The notes under the pieces: model-generated | Told to the model about the DNA's origin: nothing | The model's input: only the letters and a program-made list of their open reading frames with translations | The model's database searches: none | Shown: one piece after another, positions 54,566 to 63,516 of the stretch | Position numbering within the stretch: the stretch's first letter is position 1 | How the letters are laid out: every line of letters begins with the position of its first letter | Assembly: GCA_040218045.1 (NCBI GenBank) | Contig: JAVJQA010000060.1 | Span: 180,688-244,687, forward strand | Length of the DNA: 64,000 bases | Reading direction: 5' to 3' | From: Marinoscillum sp040218045 | Lineage (GTDB): Bacteria; Bacteroidota; Bacteroidia; Cytophagales; Cyclobacteriaceae | Position numbers and translations under genes: made by a program

Positions 54566-54754
54566 ATGACCAAAGAAGCTCAAATAGAACAACAACTTAT
54601 CTCTCTACTTGAAGACCTGAAGTACACTTACAGGTCTGATATTCGTGATCGTGCATCTCTGGAAGTAATTTCCGAACCAAATTTGAATCGCTCAACCGCC
54701 AGATGAAGCAGCATAAGAAAGGGCTTGATGCAGGGGTTGTTTCCTGTTGTCTGA
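54566..54754 (+). pseudogene. Fused remnant of type I restriction genes (hsdR start, hsdS end)
   Basis: Codons from ATG 54566 give MTKEAQIEQQLISLLEDLKY and TYRSDIRDRASLE, the N-terminus of type I restriction subunit R. After a frameshift NFRTKFESLNRQ continues. A second shift gives KKGLMQGLFPVV and a stop at 54752, the usual C-terminus of the specificity subunit S. So the start of hsdR is joined to the end of hsdS with everything between them deleted. Confidence 0.8.
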
Positions 54755-54778
54755 ATCACGGATGAAAAGGATTAGAAG

Positions 54779-54856
54779 ATGACACAAATGAATAGTAGGT
54801 ATCCAATGAAAACAATCCATGAATACCTGATGCAAAATAATTATTTAGAAGAATGA
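54779..54856 (+). pseudogene. Short peptide stub overlapping the Fic gene start
   Basis: Twenty-five codons end in YLMQNNYLEE and stop in an ATGA overlap with the Fic gene. This is probably the tail of a lost restriction-locus gene whose end once coupled to fic. It is too short to assign. Confidence 0.3.
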
Positions 54857-55730
54857 GTGAAAAGGTAAGCATACGATTTTTTGATGACCGTGAAGTCAGG
54901 GCAGTTTGGGATGAGACTCATTCCAAGTGGTGGTTTTCTGTGCTAGACATAGTGGCGGTTCTGCGAGATGAAAGTGACTATAATAAAAATCGGAACTACT
55001 GGAAATACCTCAAGTCAAAATTCAGAAAAGAAAACAATCAGTTGGGTAGTGCCACTACCCAACTGAAACTTACTGCGGCCGATGGAAAACAATACAACTC
55101 TGATATGCTGGATTATGACGGCATTATCTCTTTGGGCAAGGAGTTTCCCAGCAAAAAAGCCAATCGCTTTATTGAGTGGTTTACCTACAGTGATGAGACT
55201 ATTGATGGCAAGAGCAAAACCAAAGCCTACGCCTTGTTTGAAAGTACATTTATTGAAAACATAGAAGTAGGCACTACCCAGGGCTTACAACAAATCCACG
55301 CTTATCTATTTGGTGGACTGTATGATTTTGCCGGACAGATACGCCAAAAAAATATCTCAAAAGGTGGATTCCAAATTGCTGCTGCACGCTTTCTGGACGA
55401 GACACTCGTAAAAATAGAGGCAATGCCCGAAAGCACTTTTTCCGAAATCGTGAGTAAATATGTGGAAATGAGCATAGCTCACCCGTTTATGGAAGGGAAT
55501 GGGAGAAGCGCCAGGTATGGTTGGATTTGATCTTGAAAAAACGTCTCAAAAAATGTGTGGATTGGAGTAAAATAAGCAAAGCCGATTATATGGGTGCAAT
55601 GAAGTTGAGCCCGACTAAAAGCGACACACTGGAATCACTTTTGGCGGATGCACTCACTGACAAAATCCACGACCGTGAAACTTATATGAAAGGTATTGAC
55701 TATTCTTATTATTACGAAGAAAACGAATGA
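54853..55730 (+). pseudogene. Fic/RhuM-type protein gene with a -1 frameshift
   Basis: Residues about 1-115 form a Bro-N/RhuM-like domain (IRFFDDREVRAVWDETHSKW, LDYDGIISLGKEFPSKKANR). A Fic domain follows, with the intact catalytic motif HPFMEGNGRSAR and His210. One base is missing at about 55516: the first frame ends GRSARYGWI at 55530, while WLDLILKKRLKKCVDWSKIS continues in the other frame to 55730. Fic domains transfer AMP to proteins. Such genes commonly sit inside type I restriction loci, whose remnants lie just upstream. Probably inactive unless the shift is a sequence error. Confidence 0.85.
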
Positions 55731-55861
55731 AAGCAAAAGACCATAGCAATTAGGCAAGATCAGGGGATTTCTCTCAAGGTAATGGATAATTCTCGCATTG
55801 GTGAGTTGATTTCGTAATCTTTCCAGTTAACAATAAGCACTCAATTTGAGTCTCATGAGTG

Positions 55862-56510
55862 GAGTACGGACCTAAAATCAAGCAGCGTAATATTGATCGA
55901 AGATCCCGAACTAAATTCGGGATGACGTCACGGATTGGCGTTTGCGGGTAAATTCTGGAATCGTTTCGCATCTTTCTGTCATGCCGAACTTGTTTCAGTA
56001 TCTGGAAGATGCTTTTGATATTCTTCACATGGTGAGTGTTAGTGGTAATAAGCTGGATGACACACCTAACATCAAGCAGGGTAATATTGATCGAAGATCC
56101 CGAACTAAATTCGGGATGACGTCAGGGATTGGCGTTTGAAGGAAAAACCTAGAATCGCATTGCATCTTTCTGTCATGCCGAACTTGTTTCGGTATCTGGA
56201 AGATGCTTTTGATATTCTTCACATGGTGAGTGTTAGTGGTAATAAGTTGGATGACGCACCTAAAATCAAACAGGGTAATATTGATCGAAGATCCCGAACT
56301 AAATTCGGGATGAGGTCACGGATGGGCGTTTGCAGGTAAATTCTGGAATCGTTTCGCATCTTTCCGTCATGCCGAACTTGTTTCGGTATCTGGAAGATGC
56401 TTTTGATATTCTTAATATGGTGAGTGTTAGTGGTAATAAGTTGGAGGACGCACCTAAAATCAAACAGGGTAAATATTGATCGAAGATCCCGAACTAAATT
56501 CGGGATGATG
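55862..56510. repeat. Array B of about 190-bp dispersed repeats (partial copy plus three)
   Basis: A partial unit starts near 55862 (CTAAAATCAAGCAGCGTAAT). Full copies begin at about 55978, 56172 and 56366, 194 bp apart. Sequence is the same as array A, with the strong GATCCCGAA/TTCGGGATG hairpin closing each unit. It bounds the restriction/Fic remnant on the right. Confidence 0.9.
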
Positions 56511-56698
56511 CTTTGAAGGCCACGGATTAGCGTTTGATGGAAACACCAACAAAGGTCAAATTATCAACACCTATCAATTTCAGGATGGCCATGGCTTAGG
56601 ATTTAATTCAAAGTGTATTTTTATATTCGTTTCAAAGAACCGGTTGGGAGAGGGTAGGGAGTGTAACCAGGCATTTAAAGAACCAACAGAACGTAAAA

Positions 56699-57286
56699 AT
56701 GAACAGTACTGATATAAAATCCTATTTGGCTTCCAATCTCCATATTGACGAAACAGAGATTGCATCAGTAGTAGAGAAGTGCATCATCAAAAAAGTGAAA
56801 AAGGATCAATTCCTTTTAAGGAAAGGAGAGGTTTGCAAGCATGGTTTTTTTGTGGAAAAGGGATTGCTTAGGCAGTACTCCATAGATAAAAAAGGTAAAG
56901 ATCACACGATTTCTTTTGCTCCCGAAAGCTGGTTTGTCACCGACAGGGAAAGTGTTTATTTCAATCAGCCTTCTGCATACCTTATCCAGGCACTGGAGGA
57001 TAGCCAGGTAGCTGTAATAGATGAAAGTTTTGTTCAGTTGCTTTCCAGGAGGTTTCCGGGTTTTACTGCGTTCAACAACCGGCTGCTTCATAACCATATC
57101 CGCCATCTGCAGAACAGGGTCAACCTACTCTTGAGTGCAACAGCCGAGGACAGGTACTTACACTTTGTCGCCATGTACCCGGATATACTTCTAAGAGTTC
57201 CGCAAACCATGGTAGCTTCCTACCTGGGCATTACTTCCGAAAGTTTGAGCCGTGTCCGCAAGGAGCTGGCTAAAAAAGCTTCATAA
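56699..57286 (+). CDS. Crp/Fnr-family transcriptional regulator
   Basis: A 195-residue regulator with an N-terminal cyclic-nucleotide-binding-like barrel (LRKGEVCKHGFFVEKGLLRQ, ISFAPESWFVTDRES) and a C-terminal helix-turn-helix (VPQTMVASYLGITSESLSRV). The cAMP-binding signature is absent and there are no cysteines for an Fe-S cluster beyond two scattered ones. The inducer is unknown. The following flavin monooxygenase gene is a possible target. Confidence 0.92.
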   Translation: MNSTDIKSYLASNLHIDETEIASVVEKCIIKKVKKDQFLLRKGEVCKHGFFVEKGLLRQYSIDKKGKDHTISFAPESWFVTDRESVYFNQPSAYLIQALEDSQVAVIDESFVQLLSRRFPGFTAFNNRLLHNHIRHLQNRVNLLLSATAEDRYLHFVAMYPDILLRVPQTMVASYLGITSESLSRVRKELAKKAS

Positions 57287-57382
57287 AAGTCGATTCTTAC
57301 CATACATCAATGCACAGGCTTGCCGTAAATCATAAATTTGGGACAAGAAAATCAAAAGCCCGCTGGCGGGGGCACAATGCCA

Positions 57383-57457
57383 TTAAGTTAAGCTCCCTTT
57401 TGTCCCTCTCTATGGAGAGGGTGAAGGGAGAGGACATAGGAAAACCGCTTAACTTAA
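57383..57457. repeat. Inverted repeat with nested hairpin
   Basis: TTAAGTTAAGC (57383-57393) and GCTTAACTTAA (57447-57457) are perfectly complementary. Between them CCCTCTC and GAGAGGG form a second stem. Flanking G-rich and C-rich bases extend the structure. It resembles a short palindromic mobile element between the Crp-type and flavin-enzyme genes. Confidence 0.7.
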
Positions 57458-57520
57458 GAGCATTAGGGGGGTCACCTCCGGGAGCATGCTTATAATCAGT
57501 GCTATAGTTATAAAATAACC

Positions 57521-58540
57521 ATGGAAATAGGAATAGATAGTTTCGCATCGGCAATGTACGGGAGCAACCTTAGTGCGGCAGATGCTATGGAGCAGTTGCT
57601 GGATCGAATCGTAAGTGCGGATGAGGCCGGACTTGATGTTTTTGGTATCGGTGAGCACCACAAAAAAGAATTTCTGGACTCAGCACCGGCAGTAATACTC
57701 GCAGCTGCAGCTGCCCGGACGAAAAGGATTCGTCTTAGTAGTGCCGTGAAAGTATTAAGTACAGATGATCCTGTACGTGTATACCAGAGTTTTGCTACCC
57801 TTGATCTTATTTCGAAGGGGAGGACAGAACTGGTAGTGGGGCGTGGGTCTGCCACAGAAGCCTTTCCGCTTTTCGGGTTTGACCTTAAGGACTATGATGC
57901 CCTCTTTATAGAGAAGCTGTTGTTACTGCTCCAGGTCCGCGATCAGGAATATGTTACCTGGTCAGGCAAGTTTAGGCCTGCTTTGGATAATCAACCCGTT
58001 TACCCAAGATCTGTACAGGAAAAAATGCCCGTTTGGTTGGGCGTTGGGGGCACACCGGAATCTTTTGTACGTGCAGGTTCCTTGGGACTGCCCTTAATGG
58101 TAGCGGTCATTGGTGGAGCAACAGAACGCTTTCGTCCTTTAGTTGACCTGTACCGACAAGCAGGGCATCGGGCTGGGTTTTCACAAGATCAGCTAAAAGT
58201 GGGATTACATTCACCAGGCTACGTGGCTGAAACCAGTGAGCAGGCGATTGCGGATTACTATCCGGGCTACGCGGAGTTGTGGACTAAGCTAGGCAAGGAG
58301 CGAGGCTGGCCTCCGGTGACCCGATCACATTTTGATTCTTTGACAGGGCCTAAAGGAGTGCTGGTGGTGGGTGGGCCAGATCAGGTTGCTGAAAAACTAT
58401 TACGCCACAGTGAGTCGCTTGGTGGGGTAGATCGGTTTACTTTTCAAATGGATAATGCAGGATTATCGCACGAACAATTACTGCAATCAATAGAGCTAAT
58501 GGGCAAAAAAGTCATTCCGCTTATAAAACGTCCGATGTGA
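57521..58540 (+). CDS. LLM-class flavin-dependent oxidoreductase
   Basis: A 339-residue bacterial-luciferase-like TIM barrel enzyme that uses reduced FMN or F420-type cofactor. DVFGIGEHHKKEFLDSAPAV and the segment RIRLSSAVKVLSTDDPVRVY are family hallmarks. Length is normal and no signal peptide is seen. It follows a Crp-type regulator. The substrate cannot be told from sequence. Confidence 0.92.
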   Translation: MEIGIDSFASAMYGSNLSAADAMEQLLDRIVSADEAGLDVFGIGEHHKKEFLDSAPAVILAAAAARTKRIRLSSAVKVLSTDDPVRVYQSFATLDLISKGRTELVVGRGSATEAFPLFGFDLKDYDALFIEKLLLLLQVRDQEYVTWSGKFRPALDNQPVYPRSVQEKMPVWLGVGGTPESFVRAGSLGLPLMVAVIGGATERFRPLVDLYRQAGHRAGFSQDQLKVGLHSPGYVAETSEQAIADYYPGYAELWTKLGKERGWPPVTRSHFDSLTGPKGVLVVGGPDQVAEKLLRHSESLGGVDRFTFQMDNAGLSHEQLLQSIELMGKKVIPLIKRPM

Positions 58541-58621
58541 AATGATTTAGGATTACATCAGTAACCTGTTTTTCTTATGGCTACTCGTGGATGCATTTGA
58601 AATAGAGGTCAAGTTAGTAAC

Positions 58622-58725
58622 CACAGGTAGCGAAACAAGTTCAGGATGACCACTAGGATGATAGAACGAAAATTAAAACTAAGTAACGTCATGTTGAATT
58701 CATTTCAGTATCTAAACTTGACAGA
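58622..58725. repeat. Degraded copy of the 190-bp repeat family
   Basis: GCGAAACAAGTTCAGGATGA and, further on, GTCATGTTGAATTCATTTCA with CAGTATCTAAAC are diverged versions of the ends of the array units. It is the outermost trace of that family in the window. No frame of interest. Confidence 0.5.
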
Positions 58726-58760
58726 ATAGAACTAATCAACAATATCAAACGACTTTCTAA

Positions 58761-59690
58761 ATGAACAATTTGAGCCAATTACCATATCTTGACTATAAGG
58801 GAAATGAGCAAAAGAAAATGACTTTGCATTTGTTTTTACAGATCATGGGCAAGATCCGTTTGAAGTCAACACCTCGCAAAAACCATTGGTGGTACGTGAC
58901 AGAATATGTGTCCACCAAAGGCATCACCACTGGCCCCATACCGTACAATGATGGCTTGGATAGCTTTGAGATCACACTAAATGTAAACCAGCACCAGCTG
59001 GAAGTCGATACTAGAAGAGGTGAAGCCGCTAGTTTCTCGCTACTCCATGGCATAAGTGTGGCGGATTTCTACAAGCAGCTTTCTGAGATTCTCAAGCGAT
59101 TCCAAATTTCCGTCTCCATTATAGACAAGCCCTTTGACTTAAACATTGAGCAACCTTTCGGTGAAATAACCGCGTATCACCACTACGACGATGCCTACAC
59201 CAAAGACTTATGGCGGATTCTGCTTTGGGTCGATGGGATTTTTAAGGAGTTCAGCGGTCGCTTTTATGGCAAGACTTGTCCCGTGCATCTCTATTGGCAT
59301 TCTATGGACCTGGCAGTGACACGTTTCTCCGGCAACCTGGCACCGGCCATGGCTGAGGGAGCAAGACTATCGGACAAAGATGCATACTCTCATGAGTGCA
59401 TCAGTTTCGGTTTCTGGGCAGGAGATGAAAATATGCCCGAGCCTGCTTTTTACTCATATACCTACCCTTCACCAGAGGGCTTAGAAAAAGAACCACTGAA
59501 GCCCACTACAGCAGAATGGGTAGATGCTAAGGGAAGTCCCATGGCTATATTAACTTACAATAACCTGTTAAAATCGGAGAACCCGTATGCTGCCCTTTTG
59601 GATTTTATGGAATCAGCCTATACAGCTGGGGCTAAGAAAGCCAACTGGGACATAGCAAAATTGAAAGTGCCAGAACTGGATTATATTTAA
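58761..59690 (+). CDS. DUF5996 family protein
   Basis: A 309-residue soluble protein with WWYVTEYVSTKGITTGPIPY and LVHLYWHSMDLAVTRFSG-like HLYWHSMDLAVTRFSG, then HECISFGFWAGDENMPEPAF. These match DUF5996, a widespread family of unknown function. The C-terminus contains MESAYTAGAKKANWD, typical of the family. It lies 13 bases before the ferredoxin-like gene, so may be part of the same unit. Confidence 0.88.
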   Translation: MNNLSQLPYLDYKGNEQKKMTLHLFLQIMGKIRLKSTPRKNHWWYVTEYVSTKGITTGPIPYNDGLDSFEITLNVNQHQLEVDTRRGEAASFSLLHGISVADFYKQLSEILKRFQISVSIIDKPFDLNIEQPFGEITAYHHYDDAYTKDLWRILLWVDGIFKEFSGRFYGKTCPVHLYWHSMDLAVTRFSGNLAPAMAEGARLSDKDAYSHECISFGFWAGDENMPEPAFYSYTYPSPEGLEKEPLKPTTAEWVDAKGSPMAILTYNNLLKSENPYAALLDFMESAYTAGAKKANWDIAKLKVPELDYI

Positions 59691-59703
59691 AAATAAAAGC
59701 AAT

Positions 59704-59916
59704 ATGAAAACGATAGAATACCCTAAAGGTGAAATAACCATTTTGTGGAAACCAGAAAAATGTCAGCACTCCGGGATTTGTGTGAAAACCTTACCTAAGG
59801 TGTACGATCCAAAGGGAAGGCCATGGATCAAGCCAGAAAATGCAAGCGCTGAGGAACTTATCAAGCAGGTTTCTGCATGTCCTTCGGGAGCATTGAGCAT
59901 TAAATCAGAGGAATAA
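59704..59916 (+). CDS. yjdI: Small Fe-S (YjdI-type) protein
   Basis: A 70-residue protein with CQHSGICVKTLPKVYDP and a C-terminal CPSGALSI, the cysteine layout of the YjdI/Fer4-19 family, which binds one cluster. It is followed after three bases by a GNAT-like gene, the same pairing as E. coli yjdI-yjdJ. Function unknown. Confidence 0.88.
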   Translation: MKTIEYPKGEITILWKPEKCQHSGICVKTLPKVYDPKGRPWIKPENASAEELIKQVSACPSGALSIKSEE

Positions 59917-59919
59917 GCC

Positions 59920-60204
59920 ATGATAAAAACAGAGAGGGAAGACAATGGTAAAAAAGGACGCTTTGTTATCTATGAAAATGACCAGGAGGCTGGCGAAATG
60001 ACCTTTGTATGGGCTGGTGATTCCAGGTTCATTATAGACCACACAGGGGTTGAAGAAAACTTCAACGGCAAAGGATTTGGTAAGAAACTGGTAATGGAAG
60101 CCGTGCAGTATGCCCGGAGCAACGACAAAAAAATCCTGCCACTTTGCCCTTTCGCTAAAAAAGTCTTTGACAAAGATGATGGAATTGCGGATGTCCGGGC
60201 ATAA
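59920..60204 (+). CDS. yjdJ: YjdJ-type GNAT N-acetyltransferase
   Basis: A 94-residue compact GNAT fold with MTFVWAGDSRFIIDHTGVEE and the acetyl-CoA loop region NGKGFGKKLVMEAVQYARSN, ending ILPLCPFAKKVFDK. It pairs with the YjdI-type protein, as in enterobacteria. Small GNATs of this type are often of unknown substrate. Confidence 0.88.
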   Translation: MIKTEREDNGKKGRFVIYENDQEAGEMTFVWAGDSRFIIDHTGVEENFNGKGFGKKLVMEAVQYARSNDKKILPLCPFAKKVFDKDDGIADVRA

Positions 60205-60290
60205 GAACTGATTGGTATGCTTTGTTTAGGAATCTTACTCTACGGCGTTTTTTGTCCTGAACTTCTCTGTAGTTACCGCAACCCCGATTT

Positions 60291-60788
60291 CTACGCGGCT
60301 TTTCGGCGGGGGGTTAGCGAAGGTGAATTTTTCGTGGAAATGAATTGGTTGATCCGGTCTTTCCACCGGGTAGCCAATAGTTGATGAAACCCATGCTCAA
60401 AAGGGTCATCGGTTTTTGTATCGAAAATGCAAATCGTTTCAGAAGCGATCGCTCTATTGGTTTGGATAATGTTCAATTGGATGGAGTCGCTAGTATGGAT
60501 AACCGTGCAGCTACTGATGCCCGTTAGGTTGATAATATTCCATGTATAGTTGCTGGTGGAAGTGTCCACCCATATGAGCATGCGTTTTACAGGATCAATG
60601 GCCAAGCCGCGATCATTCCACAATTCACGCTCAGTAAATCGCAATTTTCTTTGGTTGGCCACCCGGTTTATTATCCTTTTGGATTTGTTTAGCCGTGCTC
60701 TTCCAAGCCACACAAAGTAAAAAAGCGGACCAAATATAGCGATGATAAAGAGGGTTCCCATTATCACACTTTTCATATCAGTTATCAT
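60291..60788 (-). CDS. Membrane-anchored protein of unknown function
   Basis: A 165-residue protein with one N-terminal transmembrane segment (VIMGTLFIIAIFGPLFYFVW) and a basic soluble domain after it. The domain is beta-rich with RLNKSKRIINRVANQRKLRF and ends PSLTPRRKAA. No family is recognised. ATG 60788 or the Met four codons later could be the start. Confidence 0.65.
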   Translation of the reverse strand: MITDMKSVIMGTLFIIAIFGPLFYFVWLGRARLNKSKRIINRVANQRKLRFTERELWNDRGLAIDPVKRMLIWVDTSTSNYTWNIINLTGISSCTVIHTSDSIQLNIIQTNRAIASETICIFDTKTDDPFEHGFHQLLATRWKDRINQFISTKNSPSLTPRRKAA

Positions 60789-60876
60789 ATTACAATCATC
60801 TCCATTTTATAAGATTCAATGGTTTAGACGGGATGGATTGCTCTTGGTCACCGGGTTAATTTGGAAATATTTTATG

Positions 60877-61635
60877 TTACGTGCTTGCCCGGTTCAGGTA
60901 TATGACTACACTGGTTTTAGAGGGTAGCGCCCGATAGATGGCCCTCATGTCATCGGCTGGCAGTGCCATGCGAATCTCAGGCGTATAGGCGGGGCCTCTC
61001 CAGGTAAAAAAATGCTTCAGGTTCACTTTTAGATTGCCCATATATAGCGCATTGAAAAAAGCAAACCGGGTCTTTCGGTCCAGCCAGGTGGTAGTCATGT
61101 CCTGCTCAATGAGCAAACGAACGTTGGTTTCCATATCAAACTGTAGAAATGCCGGGTTTTGGATCAAGGTATCAGGTTGATAGGCATTTACAGCTGCTTC
61201 TAATGGGTCTTTCGGCGCTTCTCTCACCACGATCGGTTCTTTGATGATAGTAGACCGATGGGAAGAGATGGTTACCGGCCTGGAAAATTTATCAAGGTAT
61301 AAGGCGTCTGGCAGGCGAGTCAACCAGGGATCAATATGGAGGCTGTTTGTTTTTGTGGAATGGAGCACCACTCCATGAATAGAAATACCGATGGTGCTGT
61401 CATTCAGGTTTACGATCAGGCCAATGGAATCTTCCTGCGAGAGTTCCAGAAGTGCTTGTTTAAAAGTCAGTTCCCTGTTGAGGGCACTTACTTCAGACGG
61501 GAGTTGCTTCCTGGGTACAGAGTCCATTTGAATGTGCCGTGATGTTTGGCGTATTTCCACCATAGGAGCCAGGCTCATATAGATTAGGAAAGTCAATAGG
61601 AGCGCACAAACCGCATAGAAGGTAATTTTTATCAT
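60877..61635 (-). CDS. Envelope protein of the L,D-transpeptidase operon
   Basis: A 252-residue protein from ATG 61635, one base after the stop of the transpeptidase gene; the longer frame upstream overlaps that gene. A signal anchor (TFYAVCALLLTFLIYMSLAP) precedes a largely beta and charged periplasmic domain. It ends ALPADDMRAIYRALPSKTSV. It belongs to the cell-wall operon and may regulate or bind the transpeptidases. Family not recognised. Confidence 0.7.
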   Translation of the reverse strand: MIKITFYAVCALLLTFLIYMSLAPMVEIRQTSRHIQMDSVPRKQLPSEVSALNRELTFKQALLELSQEDSIGLIVNLNDSTIGISIHGVVLHSTKTNSLHIDPWLTRLPDALYLDKFSRPVTISSHRSTIIKEPIVVREAPKDPLEAAVNAYQPDTLIQNPAFLQFDMETNVRLLIEQDMTTTWLDRKTRFAFFNALYMGNLKVNLKHFFTWRGPAYTPEIRMALPADDMRAIYRALPSKTSVVIYLNRAST

Positions 61636-61636
61636 T

Positions 61637-62335
61637 TCAGAAAATATATACTTTGGAATTGGTGTTGAGGGACTTGTAAACCAGTTCCAGGTTTTCATCA
61701 TTTAGCCTGATGCACCCATGCGTGACAGGAAGTCCCAGAAATCTCTGATAGAGCGTGCCATGGATGAGATACCCATGACCAAGGTTGAGGGCATAGTCAC
61801 CGAGTACTCCATATTCATATCTTGAAGAGGCATTGATGGCAGGCACAGGCAGCCCTGCTTCCACAAACGCCCAGTCCGGTTTTTTCCAGACCGGAGAAGT
61901 GGTTTTGCCACGGATGTTGAATTCACCCTTAGGTGTTTTAAAGAGCCATTCTTGCTGGTCTCCATTTTTCAGGAGGATGTAGCTACCCGTACTGCATTTG
62001 TCCTTACGGATAATGTCATTTTTTTTATAAAGGGTGAACTCATTGTCTGCCGTATTGATCACCAGGTAATGTGCCGATGGGATTTTGGCATTGAGTTTTT
62101 TGTCTTGTTTAGCAATATCAGCGGTCAGTGAAGCCTTTGTCTCGCTAAGTTGCAACGAGTCTAGTGGGGTGGTTTCATATGTACTTAGTACCAGGGCTGT
62201 CGAAGCTTTTTGGATCACTTTTGGCACCACGATCATGATGAGTGCCGTGATCGCTACCAAGCCTATATTTCTTCTTTTTTTTGATGTCAGGATTTCTTTG
62301 AACCCCGAGCTTAATTGTAGTAGTGTGTATCGCAT
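61637..62335 (-). CDS. L,D-transpeptidase (YkuD family)
   Basis: A 232-residue exported enzyme with a membrane segment at about 25-45. The YkuD domain has YLVINTADNEFTLYKK, HGYLIHGTLY and the catalytic THGCIRLN (His and Cys). It forms 3-3 cross-links in peptidoglycan or attaches proteins to it. It follows immediately after the stop of the upstream transpeptidase gene. Confidence 0.92.
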   Translation of the reverse strand: MRYTLLQLSSGFKEILTSKKRRNIGLVAITALIMIVVPKVIQKASTALVLSTYETTPLDSLQLSETKASLTADIAKQDKKLNAKIPSAHYLVINTADNEFTLYKKNDIIRKDKCSTGSYILLKNGDQQEWLFKTPKGEFNIRGKTTSPVWKKPDWAFVEAGLPVPAINASSRYEYGVLGDYALNLGHGYLIHGTLYQRFLGLPVTHGCIRLNDENLELVYKSLNTNSKVYIF

Positions 62336-63451
62336 TTAATTGTCTGCTAAGTGCATGATTTCTTCAAAGGAGCGCAGTGAACCCACTATGGTCACAGCTG
62401 TGCCTTCTGAACAGTATGAATAGAGCAAATCCATATCCTGATTGGTCAGTGCCACACACCCATCTGTCCAATCAATCCCTTTTCCACCGTGCCCATGAAT
62501 CTCTATCAGACCGCCGATTTGCGCTCCTGACTTGATTTTTCCCTGCTTTTGGTTGTTGGTAAAACGCTTCTTGTCTTCATCGTTGGGATAGTTGATCAGG
62601 AGTGCTTTATGGTATTTTGTATGGACGTCTGCTTTGGTCTTCACCACCTGGTAGGTACCTTCTGGTGTAGCCTTGTCTCCCTGATGCATTTTATCTCCAA
62701 TCCAGTTGGAGCTGAGTTCTACCTCGAAAGTGCCAATCAGGTTTCCTTGGTTGTATAGCTGGCAGGTCCTTCCATATTTATCAATAATGAGGCATGGAGC
62801 CTTGTCTTTAGCTGATTTTACTATAGTCTTATTAACGGAATCGACCCAGTCATTGTGATGCTCGAAGTATTCCTCAAGAAGAGCTCTGGCATGACCATTG
62901 ACCTTTGCGATCAGGAATTCAGCATTGTCCAGCCGGGATTTGCTGGCCTTGAAGTCACCTTTGTTATAGGCCACAAGACCTTCCTGAAAGAGCATTTTGG
63001 CATTGGCCAAATCCATATTGAGCCCTTTGTCCAGAGGTATTTTGCTGTAGTGGCCCTGATACAGGTTGAACTTCTCGCGAAGGTATTCTACCTGATAAGA
63101 GACCAGTGAATTAAGCTCAGATTCCGTTTTTTTAGCGATTTGCATAGCCGAAAGGGCCAGCTGATTGGCTTGTTGTGCAAAGGTTCTTGCTTTTTCAAAA
63201 TCACGGAGCAAGATGAACCGGTCATTTTCTTTTTTCCAGTGGTTCATTGCAGAGTCGTATAATCCCCTTGCAAGAGACAGGGTAGGTTTGGCATAGTGGT
63301 CTGTGTTCGCTTTTGCAGCGATAGCAATGGCTTGCCTTGCCTCGGTTATTTCCTGATTTGGAGATGAAGATTGTAACTTATTATTTGCAATGGTTAGGGT
63401 CAGGATGATTATTGAAACGATCAAAAACCCAAGCGAAATTCTATAAAGCAT
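62336..63451 (-). CDS. L,D-transpeptidase with N-terminal helical repeats
   Basis: A 371-residue protein with a signal anchor (IVSIIILTLTIA), then about 190 residues of helical hairpins (LARGLYDSAMNHWKKENDRF, YNKGDFKASKSRLDNAEFLI). A YkuD domain follows (ACLIIDKYGRTCQLYNQGN-like core, IEIHGHGGKG, TDGCVAL). The helical part may reach through the periplasm or bind a partner. The catalytic loop reads DGC rather than SHGC but keeps the Cys. Coupled to the next transpeptidase gene. Confidence 0.88.
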   Translation of the reverse strand: MLYRISLGFLIVSIIILTLTIANNKLQSSSPNQEITEARQAIAIAAKANTDHYAKPTLSLARGLYDSAMNHWKKENDRFILLRDFEKARTFAQQANQLALSAMQIAKKTESELNSLVSYQVEYLREKFNLYQGHYSKIPLDKGLNMDLANAKMLFQEGLVAYNKGDFKASKSRLDNAEFLIAKVNGHARALLEEYFEHHNDWVDSVNKTIVKSAKDKAPCLIIDKYGRTCQLYNQGNLIGTFEVELSSNWIGDKMHQGDKATPEGTYQVVKTKADVHTKYHKALLINYPNDEDKKRFTNNQKQGKIKSGAQIGGLIEIHGHGGKGIDWTDGCVALTNQDMDLLYSYCSEGTAVTIVGSLRSFEEIMHLADN

Positions 63452-63461
63452 AACTAAATAA

Positions 63462-63501
63462 GAACTGCCGCGTCCTGACCATTGATCAGGACGGGCAGTT
63501 C
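63462..63501 (-). terminator. Terminator between the coiled-coil gene and the L,D-transpeptidase operon
   Basis: GAACTGCC and CGTCCTGA (with one bulged G) pair with TCAGGACG and GGCAGTTC around a 7-base loop. It ends eleven bases before the next gene's start. Reading the minus strand, it follows the stop at 63517 and is followed by TTATTTA. Confidence 0.75.
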
Positions 63502-63516
63502 AAAAATCAACCTTGT

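Noticed and set aside
53515..56510. Short proteins encoded by the 190-bp repeats
   Set aside because: The frames repeat on both strands with stops at varied points and give peptides typical of translated non-coding repeats.
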